Origin: Thiobacillus sp.
Lineage (GTDB): Bacteria; Pseudomonadota; Gammaproteobacteria; Burkholderiales; Thiobacillaceae
DNA length: 64,000 bases
Reading direction: 5' to 3'
Assembly: GCA_030679915.1 (NCBI GenBank)
Contig: JAUXRY010000018.1
Span: forward strand, 1-64,000
Each line of letters starts with the position of its first letter. Within the stretch, counting starts at the first letter, position 1. Below are positions 47,501 through 54,034 of this stretch, piece after piece. The translations under genes and the position numbers were made by a program. Under the pieces are notes generated by a model. The model saw nothing but the letters and a program-made list of their open reading frames with translations, was not told the DNA's origin and made no database searches.

Positions 47501-48820
47501 CACAGCAATACAGACAACGCCGAAAGCCGTGTTCAGGCCGGGCGCGACATCGTGTTTTCAACGGGCGCGCAACGTACCGAGTCGGATCACATTCATCTCA
47601 GTGGTCCTGGTTCGCTGGACGTGGTTGCTGGGCGCGATATCGATTTGGGCACGTCCGGTGGCATCTTGAGTCGTGGCAACACCATCAACCCCGCTCTTCC
47701 AGCCGCAGGCGCCGATATTCGATTGGTGGCGGGGGTGGATGAGCATGGGGTGGACTACAGCGGTGCGGTTGACCGACTGCTGGCAAAGCTCGATGCAGGC
47801 GCAATCGACGATGCCACGTTGTGGCAGGCGCGCTGGCTGACAGGTGTTAATACGTTGACGAAGGAGAACGCACAGGCAGCGGCGCAGGCCGTGAATGCGC
47901 AAGCTTCGAAAGCGAAGCAGGAAAGCGTGCGCACCATGCTATTCAATGCCCTGCGCGAAACCGGGCGCGATTCCACTCATGAAGAGAGCGGCTACGCGGG
48001 CGATTACGCGCGCGGCTATGCTGCGATCGAACTGGTGTTCCCCGGCATTGGCGAGAAAAACGTGGATGGAAAATTTAAGCATTATCAGGGTGATATCAAT
48101 TTGTTCGCCAGCCGTGTCAAAACCGAGAGCGGCGGCAATATCGAGTGGCTGGCACCGGGCGGGGACATGATCGTGGGCCTCGCGAACACGCCGAAGGAAT
48201 TGGTCGATACGGGTAGCAACGTGCTGGGCATCGTGACTGCGGGAGCCGGGGATATCCGGGGCTTTTCGCGTGGCGACGTGCTGGTCAATCAGTCGCGTAT
48301 TCTCACGGTGGGCGGCGGCGACGTCTTGCTGTGGTCGAGCGATGGCGATATTGACGCAGGCAAGGGCAAGAAAACCGCGACAGCGGTACCGCCCCCATTG
48401 ATCCTGGTCGACAGCAATGGCAACGTCACCCAGGTATTGCAAGGAGCGGCCTCGGGTAGCGGCATCGGCGCATTGCAACCGGCGGGTGGAACGGCTGGCG
48501 ACGTCGACCTGATTGCCCCTAAGGGCACGGTCAACGCCGGCGATGCGGGAATTCGCGCTGGCAACCTCAACATTGCCGCGCAGGTGGTGCTGGGGGCGGA
48601 CAACATATCCGTTTCGGGCAGATCTAGCGGTACGCCGGTGGCGGATACCAGCGCGGTGTCGGCAGCCTCCAGCGGCGCCAGCAACGCAGGCGGCGAGGTG
48701 TCCAGTGCAACTGCTGCGCTGTCGCAGAATCTGGCCGATGCCGCACGCGCTGCGGAAGAATTGAAGCAGGCCTTCAAGCCAACCTTCATCACAGCCGAGG
48801 TGATTGGACATGGAGAATGA
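38558..48820 (+). CDS. Filamentous haemagglutinin family exoprotein with DUF3739-like C-terminus (TpsA)
   Basis: This 3420-residue protein is the substrate of the adjacent FhaC-type transporter. The N-terminus MNRNCYRLVFN is an extended signal peptide (ESPR), with cleavage after about residue 52 (PVQA). The two-partner-secretion domain spans about 53-250 and contains NPNGIAFMGG near residue 152. The bulk is a long array of short beta-helix repeats rich in Gly, Asp, Asn and Ala, with frequent GGDV, AGRDI and GNLN patterns. The last 280 residues (from about 3140, GYAGDYARGYAAIELVFPG through GGDVLLWSSDGDIDAGKG) fit the DUF3739 C-terminal domain found in one branch of the family. An Ala/Ser-rich helix and the end TAEVIGHGE follow. 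CAGGAGAACACC precedes ATG 38558. The product is probably a surface-anchored or released fibre. A run of nine G at 42039-42047 could allow phase variation. Confidence 0.93.
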   Translation: MNRNCYRLVFNTTLGMMVPVAETARRAGKSSQGKVASGAALAGLLLVSPVQAELPVASVNFAGQGTTASYQANGTQAYINQVGSKAIVNFQSFNVSAGHDVQLLQVDNLATRNLVQGANFAMLARIHDQNPSVIAGSISQAAGQQVNLTLVNPNGIAFMGGSQVNLNSFTASTLNIKDIYFLNSFLGDTLNPQFEKNLEGGEGRGFIKVFEGAQITAGSQGRVMLIAPTVVNKGKVTTPDGQVILAAGSKVYLRSAAGEDSNVRGLLVEVDSAAGLSDFDTVNPDVKDGMLDGQTVSLTNVAEDKLGHVTNLGELTTPRGNVTMVGFAVNQKGIARATTSVIANGSVYLMAKDTQSVTQVGSDTRVGSSRAGRVLLGERSLTEVLPDVADATTGLDGTTGKGLAKASQVKVLGQDIRMASGAVINAPAAEVEFKAVDHPDDPLVLAQSGQAASDTARIHIASGARISVAGLEDIAVSAARNAVEVELRGDELKDSPVNQQGSLRGEKVYVDINRALANADAGKSTLIAQDSLESYQAKLERGVAERSTAGGNVRLISSGETILENGAQFDLSGGSVRYTAANMKTTLLTSSGKLVDIAEANAETRYDGIATRFVKDYERWNVKEVIDLGQSYRHDPGYIEGKDAGSLSVVGMKAVVMKADIQGRTTVGELQREAGTAPAGASLTIGRLVDTSGKDYKQNQRVEFARTGVSLPVDFKFGDALAQDLKDTLVLNPDLMGKDKVAQLDVFSNNAAEVRDALRAPTGGGVTITAQNVAVKADIQADAGTIALIASRNIVNGNPQSSDVTVDDGVSLSARGGWVNDLPTAPGKTHDAVHIDGGSITLSAAEGDVVIGQNVELDVDGGARIKPDGKIKNGKGGDVTLEAGGVLHLGSEAHGYAPGKGGTFTLKSQRIVIGGTPQADALNLDAEFFERGGFANFNLTGSNGIDIADGTTLRPTVISRELLTGMTLKQTGSDMAAFSRLTKQDDRVRQAANVSFTSANTDAITRLGENASILADDKAKIGFNAKTRVVLLGKVQAAGGSVEVRAGGSQFDASAAVWLGEDSVLDVAGVARTYKDARGLTQGEVLNGGSVKLAGEAYVVTEAGSRIDVSGAAPVRLDVRNEAGGLGRMVGSDAGTVEVSTTEGALLDGMLVAHAGSTANRGGAFSIKLDDTRNRIEVTGAPTNERVLRLAQTVAPQAGGMVPGAAVPDGFNGNSRVGTQALENAGFDRLAFAGGDAIKLENSLDLGAGRTVPLRDIKLDTMRVETAGGDAALSAHAIHLTNSYMTDVSVVPVPQAGSGTLTAQAQQLKLDGEVTLTGMEKAVLKGEETVLLAGRFVASNPGFNRPAAYQGSLKTAADLVIHGAVIAPATAVQYRIEAPGKNVHFSSNTHAPSMPLSALGSLSVVAADIVQAGNVWAPFGQLEFNASNKLEFRDGSLTSVAATPGSVLPFGQIQNGRTWVYDINPAIADAINPDNGDLAQSTLEGKSVRMAGARIDMQVGARIDLAGGGDVLAYEFSVGPGGSRDILSDKNTYAILPGYNGAFAPVDVQEKFDRGSGESVYLSGVPGLADGVYTLLPAHYALLPGAYAVKLDTGIKDVMPGQAYSRQDGVRIAAGYVTDSRVGAPKDARWQGVQVLTRDQVRARSEFTLTRASQFFAGSASLPQDAGLLSVKTTGSGADALKLDAIYNFTASDGGRGAKIDISAQKLAVTSGSPSGIDPEAVVLDADKLNALGADSLLIGATRTVVDGATTLTVGAESVILANDAAHALKGGEVMLAATDTLVLKTGSAIDAQGEAGNAGAYTTAGNGAFVRAASTTATFARSDNPDRSQGTLTGAVDSTVMAADSITLDATKENAFKGTAKFEQQKTVNGVALRVPVAGNLAVGASRINFGAAPAGSDGLTYTQAALDAIDLAGLTLTSYTTFDLYGDVVVGKLDVDNQPVLKNLTLQGAGLAGVDNAGQTAQLNAQHLILTNPGNSSAFTPGGTLGSGNLKMTANTLTLGAGDKSIQGFGAVTMTANELVAAAGTGTLDVAAPVTLNVARISGERGANQSLNSTGALKVTQHIADRTLAPVTALGAKWALQGSSVDFDSRVELPSGSIKLTARSGDVKLGENAKVDVAGRVVQFFDVTKPSWGGTAEFVSDAGNVDFVEGSEVDVSAAAGGDAGSLKVRAANGSFTFVDGTMLGQTPADASGQRGEGAHVAVDAGTLASFSSLNSALNSGGFDGERSIRVRNGDVSIAATDVVKAVDIQIAADGGKLDVAGELDASGVAAGRIGLYAKGDVNVLGSASLTAKSSGVHKDGGDIEIGTRDGSINLAAGSTFNVAGVSGQGGTVLLRAPRISGDTDVAVTALDSTIIGARSVSIEAVKEYDNKTTLDTSNTNSGETLGLEVIKNDNAKFAGHMDVGGNYVDHFAAIRERLGQPDIHVLSGVEVRSNGDLTLTGADWNLKDMRDNGEVGALTLRAAGNLNIDASLSDGFGQTTPIKSGSNPTDLLAGDSWRYRLVAGADANAADPLAVKSEAGNFSLAANKLIRTGTGDIRVASGGDIVLGNDKSVIYTAGRLADARDNFTNPSWSSSVVPNFAQFSQGGGDVSLVAMGSIVGSASTQLINNWLFRQGRLDTAGTGYIAQPAWWVRFDQFRQGIGALGGGDVRIKAGGNIENLSAHAPTQARMDSTTPDSSALVQTGGGMVRVESGGDLLGGQYFADRGDVVLKAGGKVDNGGQFNESGVPVYTIVALGDGAARVNAWGDVNINAVFNPTLFNQSKSNGSSTSKSIFNVTNNSGRESVFSTYSDASSASLQSLNGTAQLHGTSAVNSQLFQKPLNDNQSPTLYGLDILPPSFNMVAFQGDAVFGNPGDAIALVMQSAPDSRLELLARHSINLNTTLVMSDRAPKNTPNAALPGDPTATPNPVAEWGSKENNPAFFAPEPVHSTDLEPVRVYAVQGDIVGISAAKNSPQRLDLPKAFVVQAGRDVRNVSIEAQHSNTDNAESRVQAGRDIVFSTGAQRTESDHIHLSGPGSLDVVAGRDIDLGTSGGILSRGNTINPALPAAGADIRLVAGVDEHGVDYSGAVDRLLAKLDAGAIDDATLWQARWLTGVNTLTKENAQAAAQAVNAQASKAKQESVRTMLFNALRETGRDSTHEESGYAGDYARGYAAIELVFPGIGEKNVDGKFKHYQGDINLFASRVKTESGGNIEWLAPGGDMIVGLANTPKELVDTGSNVLGIVTAGAGDIRGFSRGDVLVNQSRILTVGGGDVLLWSSDGDIDAGKGKKTATAVPPPLILVDSNGNVTQVLQGAASGSGIGALQPAGGTAGDVDLIAPKGTVNAGDAGIRAGNLNIAAQVVLGADNISVSGRSSGTPVADTSAVSAASSGASNAGGEVSSATAALSQNLADAARAAEELKQAFKPTFITAEVIGHGE
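42039..42047 (+). repeat. Poly-G tract (nine G) inside the haemagglutinin gene
   Basis: Nine consecutive G at codon about 1160, encoding Arg-Gly-Gly. Homopolymer tracts of this length slip during replication, and a one-base change would truncate the exoprotein at about one third of its length. Confidence 0.9.
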
Positions 48821-49024
48821 ATCAGGGTAATCCGGTAAGGATAAGCAGCCATGGATAGGTATAAGCGTAATACTTGCTTGAAATAGAACCCGTGGCCGAG
48901 TCGGCAGGTACGTTCGGCTCATTTCCAGAATTTTTTCGGAGCGGATTTTTGTAACGTTGTTTCTCCAAAATCGCAATTGCACTGTGCGAATTAGTCGCAT
49001 TTTCTGTTGCCATTGGAGAAACAC

Positions 49025-50998
49025 ATGAAGCATCTGGCCCACCTCCTCGCTGTTGGCGTGTTGTTATCGCTTTCCGTGCATGTTCAGGCTGCCTGTCTGG
49101 ATACCCGCACCAGCGTTTTTGCCGGCTCGGTGGATTCCACCGTGCCCAACAAAGAGGTGGGCACGGTGTGCATGAACGATCTCATCATTGACGCTGCTAC
49201 CGAGGGCGCCAACTGGGGCAACCATGGCGCGTTTGTGAGGACGGTGTCCCGGTTGACGCGCGATTGGAGGAAAGCGAAAGTCATCAACCATAAGGAACGC
49301 AGCCGGATCGTCCACGCTGCGGCGCGCTCGGATGTGGGCGACACCTTGCTGGTCAAGATTGCCGCTATCAACGATTTCCACGGCCAGTTGTTCAGCCCGG
49401 GAAGTTTTGCCGGCAAGCCGGTGGGGGGTATCGATACGCTGGCGGCTTACGTCCATGCCATCCGCGCCAAATCACCCAATAGCGTGGCGGTGTCGGCTGG
49501 CGACCTGATCGGTGCGACGCCGCTGGTTTCGGCCCTGTTCCACGACGAACCCACGATCGAAGGCATGAATATCCTGGGCCTCGACTTTAATGCCGTAGGC
49601 AACCACGAATTCGACGAAGGGCGCGACGAACTGTTGCGTATGCAGCATGGTGGCTGCCACCCCATCGACCCCAACTCCTGTCAGGGCAATGCCGTGGGCA
49701 CGCCTTTCCCGTTCGAGGGCGCCCGGTTCAAGTTCCTGGCGGCCAACGTCACCGAAAAGGCCGACGGCAAGACCCTGTTCCCGGCCTATAAGATCAAGAA
49801 TTTCAAAGGAAACAAGGTGGCCTTCGTCGGCATGACGCTGGCGGCCACGCCCAGTATTGTCACCCCCAGCGGGATTTCTACGCTCGATTTCAAGGATGAG
49901 GCCGATACGGTCAATGCACTGATTCCCGAACTGAAAGCGCGGGGTGTGGAAACCGTCGTGGTGCTGATACACGAAGGTGGCCGGGATACCACCGGCACCG
50001 TCATCAACGACTGCAGCAACGTCTCGGGCGAGATTCTCGACATCGTCCAGCGTCTGGATGACGCGGTGGACCTGGTCGTCAGCGGCCATACGCATCAGGC
50101 CTATCTGTGCAGCCTGCCTAACAGTGCGGGCCGTAACATCCCGGTGACCAGCACCAACGCACAGGGGCGGAGCGTCACCGAGATCGATCTCGTCATCAAT
50201 ACCAGGACGCGCGACGTGGTGAGTATCGCCGTTGACAACGTGCTGGTGGATCGCAGCAACACTGCAGTCACCCCGGTAGCCGCGCTAACTGCGCTGGCGG
50301 ATAACTACAATGCCCTGGCCGCCTCGCTGGCCAACGAGGCTATGGGCAACATCACGGCTGACATCAGCCGCAGCAACAATGCCGCGGGCGAATCTGCACT
50401 GGGCGATGTGATAGCTGATGCGCAACTGGAAGCCACCGCCGCTCCCGAACTGGGTGGCGCAGTGATCGCCGTAATGAACCCAGGCGGTATTCGCGCCGAT
50501 TTTATTTATCCGAGCAGCGCGGCAGGAGAAGGTGATGGCGTGGTGACCTACGGCGAAGCGTTCAACGTGCAACCGTTTGGCAATTCCCTGGTGACCAAGA
50601 CGTTCACCGGGCAACAGATTGTTGACCTGCTGGAGCAACAGTGGGGCGCGCTGCAGCCTTTCGCCCGCATCCTGCAAGTGTCGAATGGTCTCAGCTACCA
50701 GCACACCTTTGACACCACGAGCGCGAACTTCGCCGCACAGAGAGGTGGTCAGTATGTATGTGACGGCAGCGTCAAGCTCAATGGCGTGACGATCGACAAA
50801 CTCGCCAGCTACCGCGTGACCATGAACTCCTTCCTCGCCTCGGGCGGCGACAACTTCACCGTGTTCAATCAGGGGACCGACCAGCTGGGCGGCGCGCTCG
50901 ATCTCGACGCGATGCAGCAGTATTTCGCGGCGCATAACCCGGTCGTTCCAGGGGCGCAGGCGCGTATTAACAGGCTGGCGACCTGTCCGACGCCTTAA
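49025..50998 (+). CDS. Secreted 5'-nucleotidase / metallophosphatase
   Basis: This 657-residue protein starts at ATG 49025 behind TTGGAGAA, with a signal peptide (HLLAVGVLLSLSVHVQA). About 95 residues of unfamiliar sequence with two Cys precede the catalytic part. The calcineurin-like domain shows the metal motifs AAINDFHGQLF, SAGDLIGATP, VGNHEFDEGRDE and VVSGHTHQAY. The C-terminal 5'-nucleotidase domain begins near residue 430 (SALGDVIADAQLEAT, AVMNPGGIRADF and NSFLASGGDNFTVF). It should release phosphate from extracellular nucleotides in the periplasm or at the surface. It lies between the exoprotein and the ExbB fusion, in the same direction. Confidence 0.93.
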   Translation: MKHLAHLLAVGVLLSLSVHVQAACLDTRTSVFAGSVDSTVPNKEVGTVCMNDLIIDAATEGANWGNHGAFVRTVSRLTRDWRKAKVINHKERSRIVHAAARSDVGDTLLVKIAAINDFHGQLFSPGSFAGKPVGGIDTLAAYVHAIRAKSPNSVAVSAGDLIGATPLVSALFHDEPTIEGMNILGLDFNAVGNHEFDEGRDELLRMQHGGCHPIDPNSCQGNAVGTPFPFEGARFKFLAANVTEKADGKTLFPAYKIKNFKGNKVAFVGMTLAATPSIVTPSGISTLDFKDEADTVNALIPELKARGVETVVVLIHEGGRDTTGTVINDCSNVSGEILDIVQRLDDAVDLVVSGHTHQAYLCSLPNSAGRNIPVTSTNAQGRSVTEIDLVINTRTRDVVSIAVDNVLVDRSNTAVTPVAALTALADNYNALAASLANEAMGNITADISRSNNAAGESALGDVIADAQLEATAAPELGGAVIAVMNPGGIRADFIYPSSAAGEGDGVVTYGEAFNVQPFGNSLVTKTFTGQQIVDLLEQQWGALQPFARILQVSNGLSYQHTFDTTSANFAAQRGGQYVCDGSVKLNGVTIDKLASYRVTMNSFLASGGDNFTVFNQGTDQLGGALDLDAMQQYFAAHNPVVPGAQARINRLATCPTP

Positions 50999-51001
50999 GT
51001 A

Positions 51002-51034
51002 GAGGGGGTGTTTTGCTTAGGTGGTTTCCCCCTC
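51002..51034 (+). terminator. Possible terminator-like hairpin after the 5'-nucleotidase
   Basis: GAGGGGG (51002-51008) can pair with CCCCCTC (51028-51034) across a 19-base loop, followed by ACTTATTT. The large loop and poor T-run make it weak. Confidence 0.3.
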
Positions 51035-51139
51035 ACTTATTTGTGCGCAAATGCCTGGTGTTGGTGGTCAATCTAAACGGAAGAGTCGCCGCTCAGCACG
51101 TTTGTCCCAAGTGAAGAATTGCTTGACGAGACACTATGT

Positions 51140-51177
51140 GGAAGCGGGTATGGTCCGTTCGGGCCATACCCGCTTCC
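51140..51177. promoter_or_regulatory. Strong inverted repeat upstream of the ExbB fusion
   Basis: GGAAGCGGGTATGG pairs perfectly with CCATACCCGCTTCC over a 10-base interior that can pair further (TCC with GGG). There is no T-run, so it is not a standard terminator. It lies about 60 bases before the ExbB-fusion start and may control its expression or mRNA stability. Confidence 0.6.
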
Positions 51178-51237
51178 ATGCCTTGTCATCACCTGTCGGG
51201 ATAATCCGCAGCTTGGTTTAGCCCGGTTGAAACCCCC

Positions 51238-52899
51238 ATGCGTGTGCTTGCTTTTACGATTACCCTGTTGCTTTCCCTGTTTTCCGCGACCAGCCATGCC
51301 TGGTGGAACGAGGACTGGAGTGCGCGCAAGAAAATCACGCTGACGAACTCGGCAGGCGAGGTGAGTGACGCTCCGGTGCTGATCCGTCTGCATACCGGCA
51401 ATTTCGATTTCCTGTCGGCCAACGAAAACGGCAACGACCTGCGCGTGCTGGCGGGAGACGACGCGACCGAACTCAAATTTCATATCGAAAAATGGGATGG
51501 CATCAATCAATTGGCGCTGGTGTGGGTGAAGTTGCCCAAGCTTGCCGCCAGCACCGATGCCTGGCTGTACTTCGGCAACGAGGCGGCGACGCCCGCGTCC
51601 GACGCCAAGGCCACGTATGACGCCGCCAGCGCGGCGTATCACTTTGCCGAGGCGAGCGGCAATCCGGTGGACAGCGGGCCAAATGGGCTCAATGCAACAG
51701 CATTCAGCGGCGAACGTGTGGCGGCGTCATTTGCCAACGGCGGTGCGAAATTCAATGGGTCACAAAGCCTGACGCTGCCTGCGATCAATGCAGCGGGCGG
51801 GATGAGCGTGGCGATGTGGGTCAAGCCTGTTTCGCTTGATGGCGCGCTCATGCGGGCGGGTGGGTTGAACGCCGTGCTGACGGGCGGGATGCTGAATGTT
51901 CAGGCAGGCGCGGCCAATGTCACTGCGTCGGCACCGCTGACGGCGGGAAAATGGCACTACGTGGCGATCACTGTGGGCAGCACGCTGAAGGTCTATATCG
52001 ACGGCAAGCTGGCAGGTGAAGCGCCCGGCGCGGCGTTGCCTGCCGGGGCGCTGACCGTGGGTGCGGGTTACAGCGGCGAGATGGATGAGGTGCAATTGAG
52101 CGGCAAGGTGCGAGATGCCGCCTGGATCGCGGTGCAGGCCGCGCAAGGCCCCACCGGCGCGCTGGTGGCGCTGGGCGCAGACGAATTCAGCGAAGGTGGC
52201 GATGAAGGCGGCATTTGGGGCACCTTGTTTGGCGCGCTGACCGTGGATGGCTGGGTCGCGATCGGCATCCTGGCGGTCATGCTGGTGATCGCGCTGTGGA
52301 TCATGGTCGTCAAGGCCATTTATGTGAATCGTGTCGATCACGCCAACCGCCTGTTCATGCACAGGTTCCGCGAGCTGTCGACTGACCTCGGAGCGATCGA
52401 CAAGACGCAGGGCATGGCGGACGCGTTCAGGCATTCCTCGCTGTACCGCCTCTACCACGTTGCCTCGGTCGAATTGTCGCATCGTTTCAAGGACACCGAT
52501 GCCGCGCATCTGGCCGATAAAAATCTGTCGCCGCAGTCGCTCGACGCGATTCGCGCCAGTCTGGATACCGGGCTGGTCAAGGAAACCACTCTGATGAACA
52601 AGCTCATGGTGATGCTCACCATTGCGATTTCCGGCGGGCCGTTTATTGGGCTGCTGGGCACGGTGATGGGAGTGATGATCACCTTTGCCGTGATTGCTGC
52701 CACTGGTGATGTCAACGTGGCGGCGATTGCGCCCGGTATCGCGGCAGCGTTGATGGCGACCGCAGCGGGGATGGCCGTGGCGATTCCTGCCCTGTTTGGT
52801 TACAACTATCTGAATTCACGCATCAAAGCCATTACCTCCGACATGCGTGTGTTCAACGATGAGTTGATCACCAAGCTGGCCGAAAACTACAGCCGCTGA
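51238..52899 (+). CDS. DUF2341-LamG-MotA/TolQ/ExbB fusion protein
   Basis: This 553-residue protein has a signal peptide (ending SATSHA) and then a DUF2341 domain at about residues 22-115 (WWNEDWSARKKITLTN and ALVWVKLPKL). A LamG/concanavalin-like domain follows (about 125-300; AYHFAEASGNPVDSGPNGLN, MSVAMWVKP and WHYVAITVGSTLKVYIDGKL), then an acidic Gly linker. The C-terminal proton-channel part has membrane helices near 338-360, 455-488 and 500-525, with GGPFIGLLGTVMGVMITF typical of TolQ/ExbB. Ordinary ExbB lacks the large periplasmic region. The fusion suggests that the motor itself touches a periplasmic glycan or protein. It is the first gene of an exbB-exbD-tonB set. Confidence 0.92.
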   Translation: MRVLAFTITLLLSLFSATSHAWWNEDWSARKKITLTNSAGEVSDAPVLIRLHTGNFDFLSANENGNDLRVLAGDDATELKFHIEKWDGINQLALVWVKLPKLAASTDAWLYFGNEAATPASDAKATYDAASAAYHFAEASGNPVDSGPNGLNATAFSGERVAASFANGGAKFNGSQSLTLPAINAAGGMSVAMWVKPVSLDGALMRAGGLNAVLTGGMLNVQAGAANVTASAPLTAGKWHYVAITVGSTLKVYIDGKLAGEAPGAALPAGALTVGAGYSGEMDEVQLSGKVRDAAWIAVQAAQGPTGALVALGADEFSEGGDEGGIWGTLFGALTVDGWVAIGILAVMLVIALWIMVVKAIYVNRVDHANRLFMHRFRELSTDLGAIDKTQGMADAFRHSSLYRLYHVASVELSHRFKDTDAAHLADKNLSPQSLDAIRASLDTGLVKETTLMNKLMVMLTIAISGGPFIGLLGTVMGVMITFAVIAATGDVNVAAIAPGIAAALMATAAGMAVAIPALFGYNYLNSRIKAITSDMRVFNDELITKLAENYSR

Positions 52900-52935
52900 A
52901 TCGACAAGGGAATCAGTCCATAACCGGAGACCGCC

Positions 52936-53340
52936 ATGCAGGTTCAGGATGACAACGAGCCATACGACCAGATCAATGTAGTGCCAATGCTCGATCTGGC
53001 CTATGTGCTGCTGGTGATTTTCATCATCATGACCACCGCTTCGGTTCAGGGCATCAAGGTCAATCTGCCGAAGGCGAGCGATACGCCCAGTCTGGCCAAG
53101 CCGCAGACAAAGGCCATCACCATCACCGAGGGCGGGCAGATTTTTCTCGATACCTATCCAGTGAGCCTGGAGGAATTGCGTACCCAACTGGCCGCACTGA
53201 AGGCCGTCAATCCCGAGCTGCCCGTGGTGGTGAAGGGCGACACCGTGGTCGAGTATGGTCGCGTGATGGAAGTGCTTGAGCTATTGGGTCAGCTCGGCAT
53301 CACCCAGCTCGGTCTCGTCACCCAAAAACTGGTGAAGTAG
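52936..53340 (+). CDS. exbD: ExbD/TolR family biopolymer transport protein
   Basis: This 134-residue protein has a short cytoplasmic head (PYDQINVVPMLDLAYVLLVI, with the conserved membrane Asp in MLDLAYV), one membrane helix and a periplasmic domain (KAITITEGGQIFLDTYPVS). With the ExbB fusion it should form the proton-driven stator that powers the TonB-like protein. Its stop codon TAG is directly followed by the GTG start of the tonB-like gene, so translation is coupled. Confidence 0.94.
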   Translation: MQVQDDNEPYDQINVVPMLDLAYVLLVIFIIMTTASVQGIKVNLPKASDTPSLAKPQTKAITITEGGQIFLDTYPVSLEELRTQLAALKAVNPELPVVVKGDTVVEYGRVMEVLELLGQLGITQLGLVTQKLVK

Positions 53341-54015
53341 GTGATCGATGACGACAGCAAGCCGGCATGGGTGCGCTGGGGCGGTGCCGCGCTGGCACTG
53401 GCTGTCGCCGTACTGCTCGTGCTGTGGCTGCGGGATATGCTGCAATCGGCCAAGCCGTCGAAACCGATGAAGTTGCAGCAGATCACCCTGATGCGCCCGC
53501 CTCCGCCGCCGCCGCCTCCGCCACCGGAAGAAAAGCCACCCGAGCCCGAGGTGAAGGAAGAAGTGAAGCTCGACGAGCCGCAGCCGACACCTGAGCCGCA
53601 GCAGGCCGACGCCCCGCCGCCCGGGCCGGACTTGGGCATAGACGCTGAAGGCAGCGGCAGTGGCGACGGCTTCGGGCTGGTTGGAAAAAAAGGCGCGGCC
53701 GACCTGATCGGCGGCGGTACCAAAGGTAATCCGTGGGCGTGGTACGACGCCCTGGTGAACGACGCCGTGAACTCGGCTGTTCAGACCGCGCTGGGGCGCG
53801 AGAAAGCACTCAAGAACAAGAACTACAAGGTGATCGTGAAGGTATGGATTGGCAGCGACGGTCAGGTTACACGAGCAGCTTTGATGGACAGCACGGGCGA
53901 TGCCAGGGCGGACGAGGTATTGAAGGAGGCGTTGAAGGACATGCGTGCCCTGCGCGATAGCCCGCCGGCAGATATGCCGCAACCGATGAAAATACGCGTG
54001 ACTTCACGCGCCTGA
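53341..54015 (+). CDS. TonB-like energy transducer
   Basis: This 224-residue protein starts at GTG 53341. It has an N-terminal membrane helix (about 13-32, GGAALALAVAVLLVLWLRDM) and a run of ten prolines near residue 55 within a Pro/Glu-rich spacer. A glycine-rich segment follows, then a C-terminal TonB/TolA-like domain (about 125-224; YKVIVKVWIGSDGQVTRAAL, DEVLKEALKDMRAL). It should transmit motion from the ExbB-ExbD motor to an outer-membrane partner. No classical TonB-dependent receptor (plug plus 22-strand barrel) is encoded nearby. The candidate partners are the TpsB transporter or the porin. Confidence 0.88.
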   Translation: MIDDDSKPAWVRWGGAALALAVAVLLVLWLRDMLQSAKPSKPMKLQQITLMRPPPPPPPPPPEEKPPEPEVKEEVKLDEPQPTPEPQQADAPPPGPDLGIDAEGSGSGDGFGLVGKKGAADLIGGGTKGNPWAWYDALVNDAVNSAVQTALGREKALKNKNYKVIVKVWIGSDGQVTRAALMDSTGDARADEVLKEALKDMRALRDSPPADMPQPMKIRVTSRA

Positions 54016-54034
54016 CTCAGGATGAAAAAATAGT

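Noticed and set aside
47939-49042. 367-codon minus-strand open frame overlapping the end of the exoprotein gene
   Set aside because: Mostly antisense to the exoprotein; no start signal and no family features.
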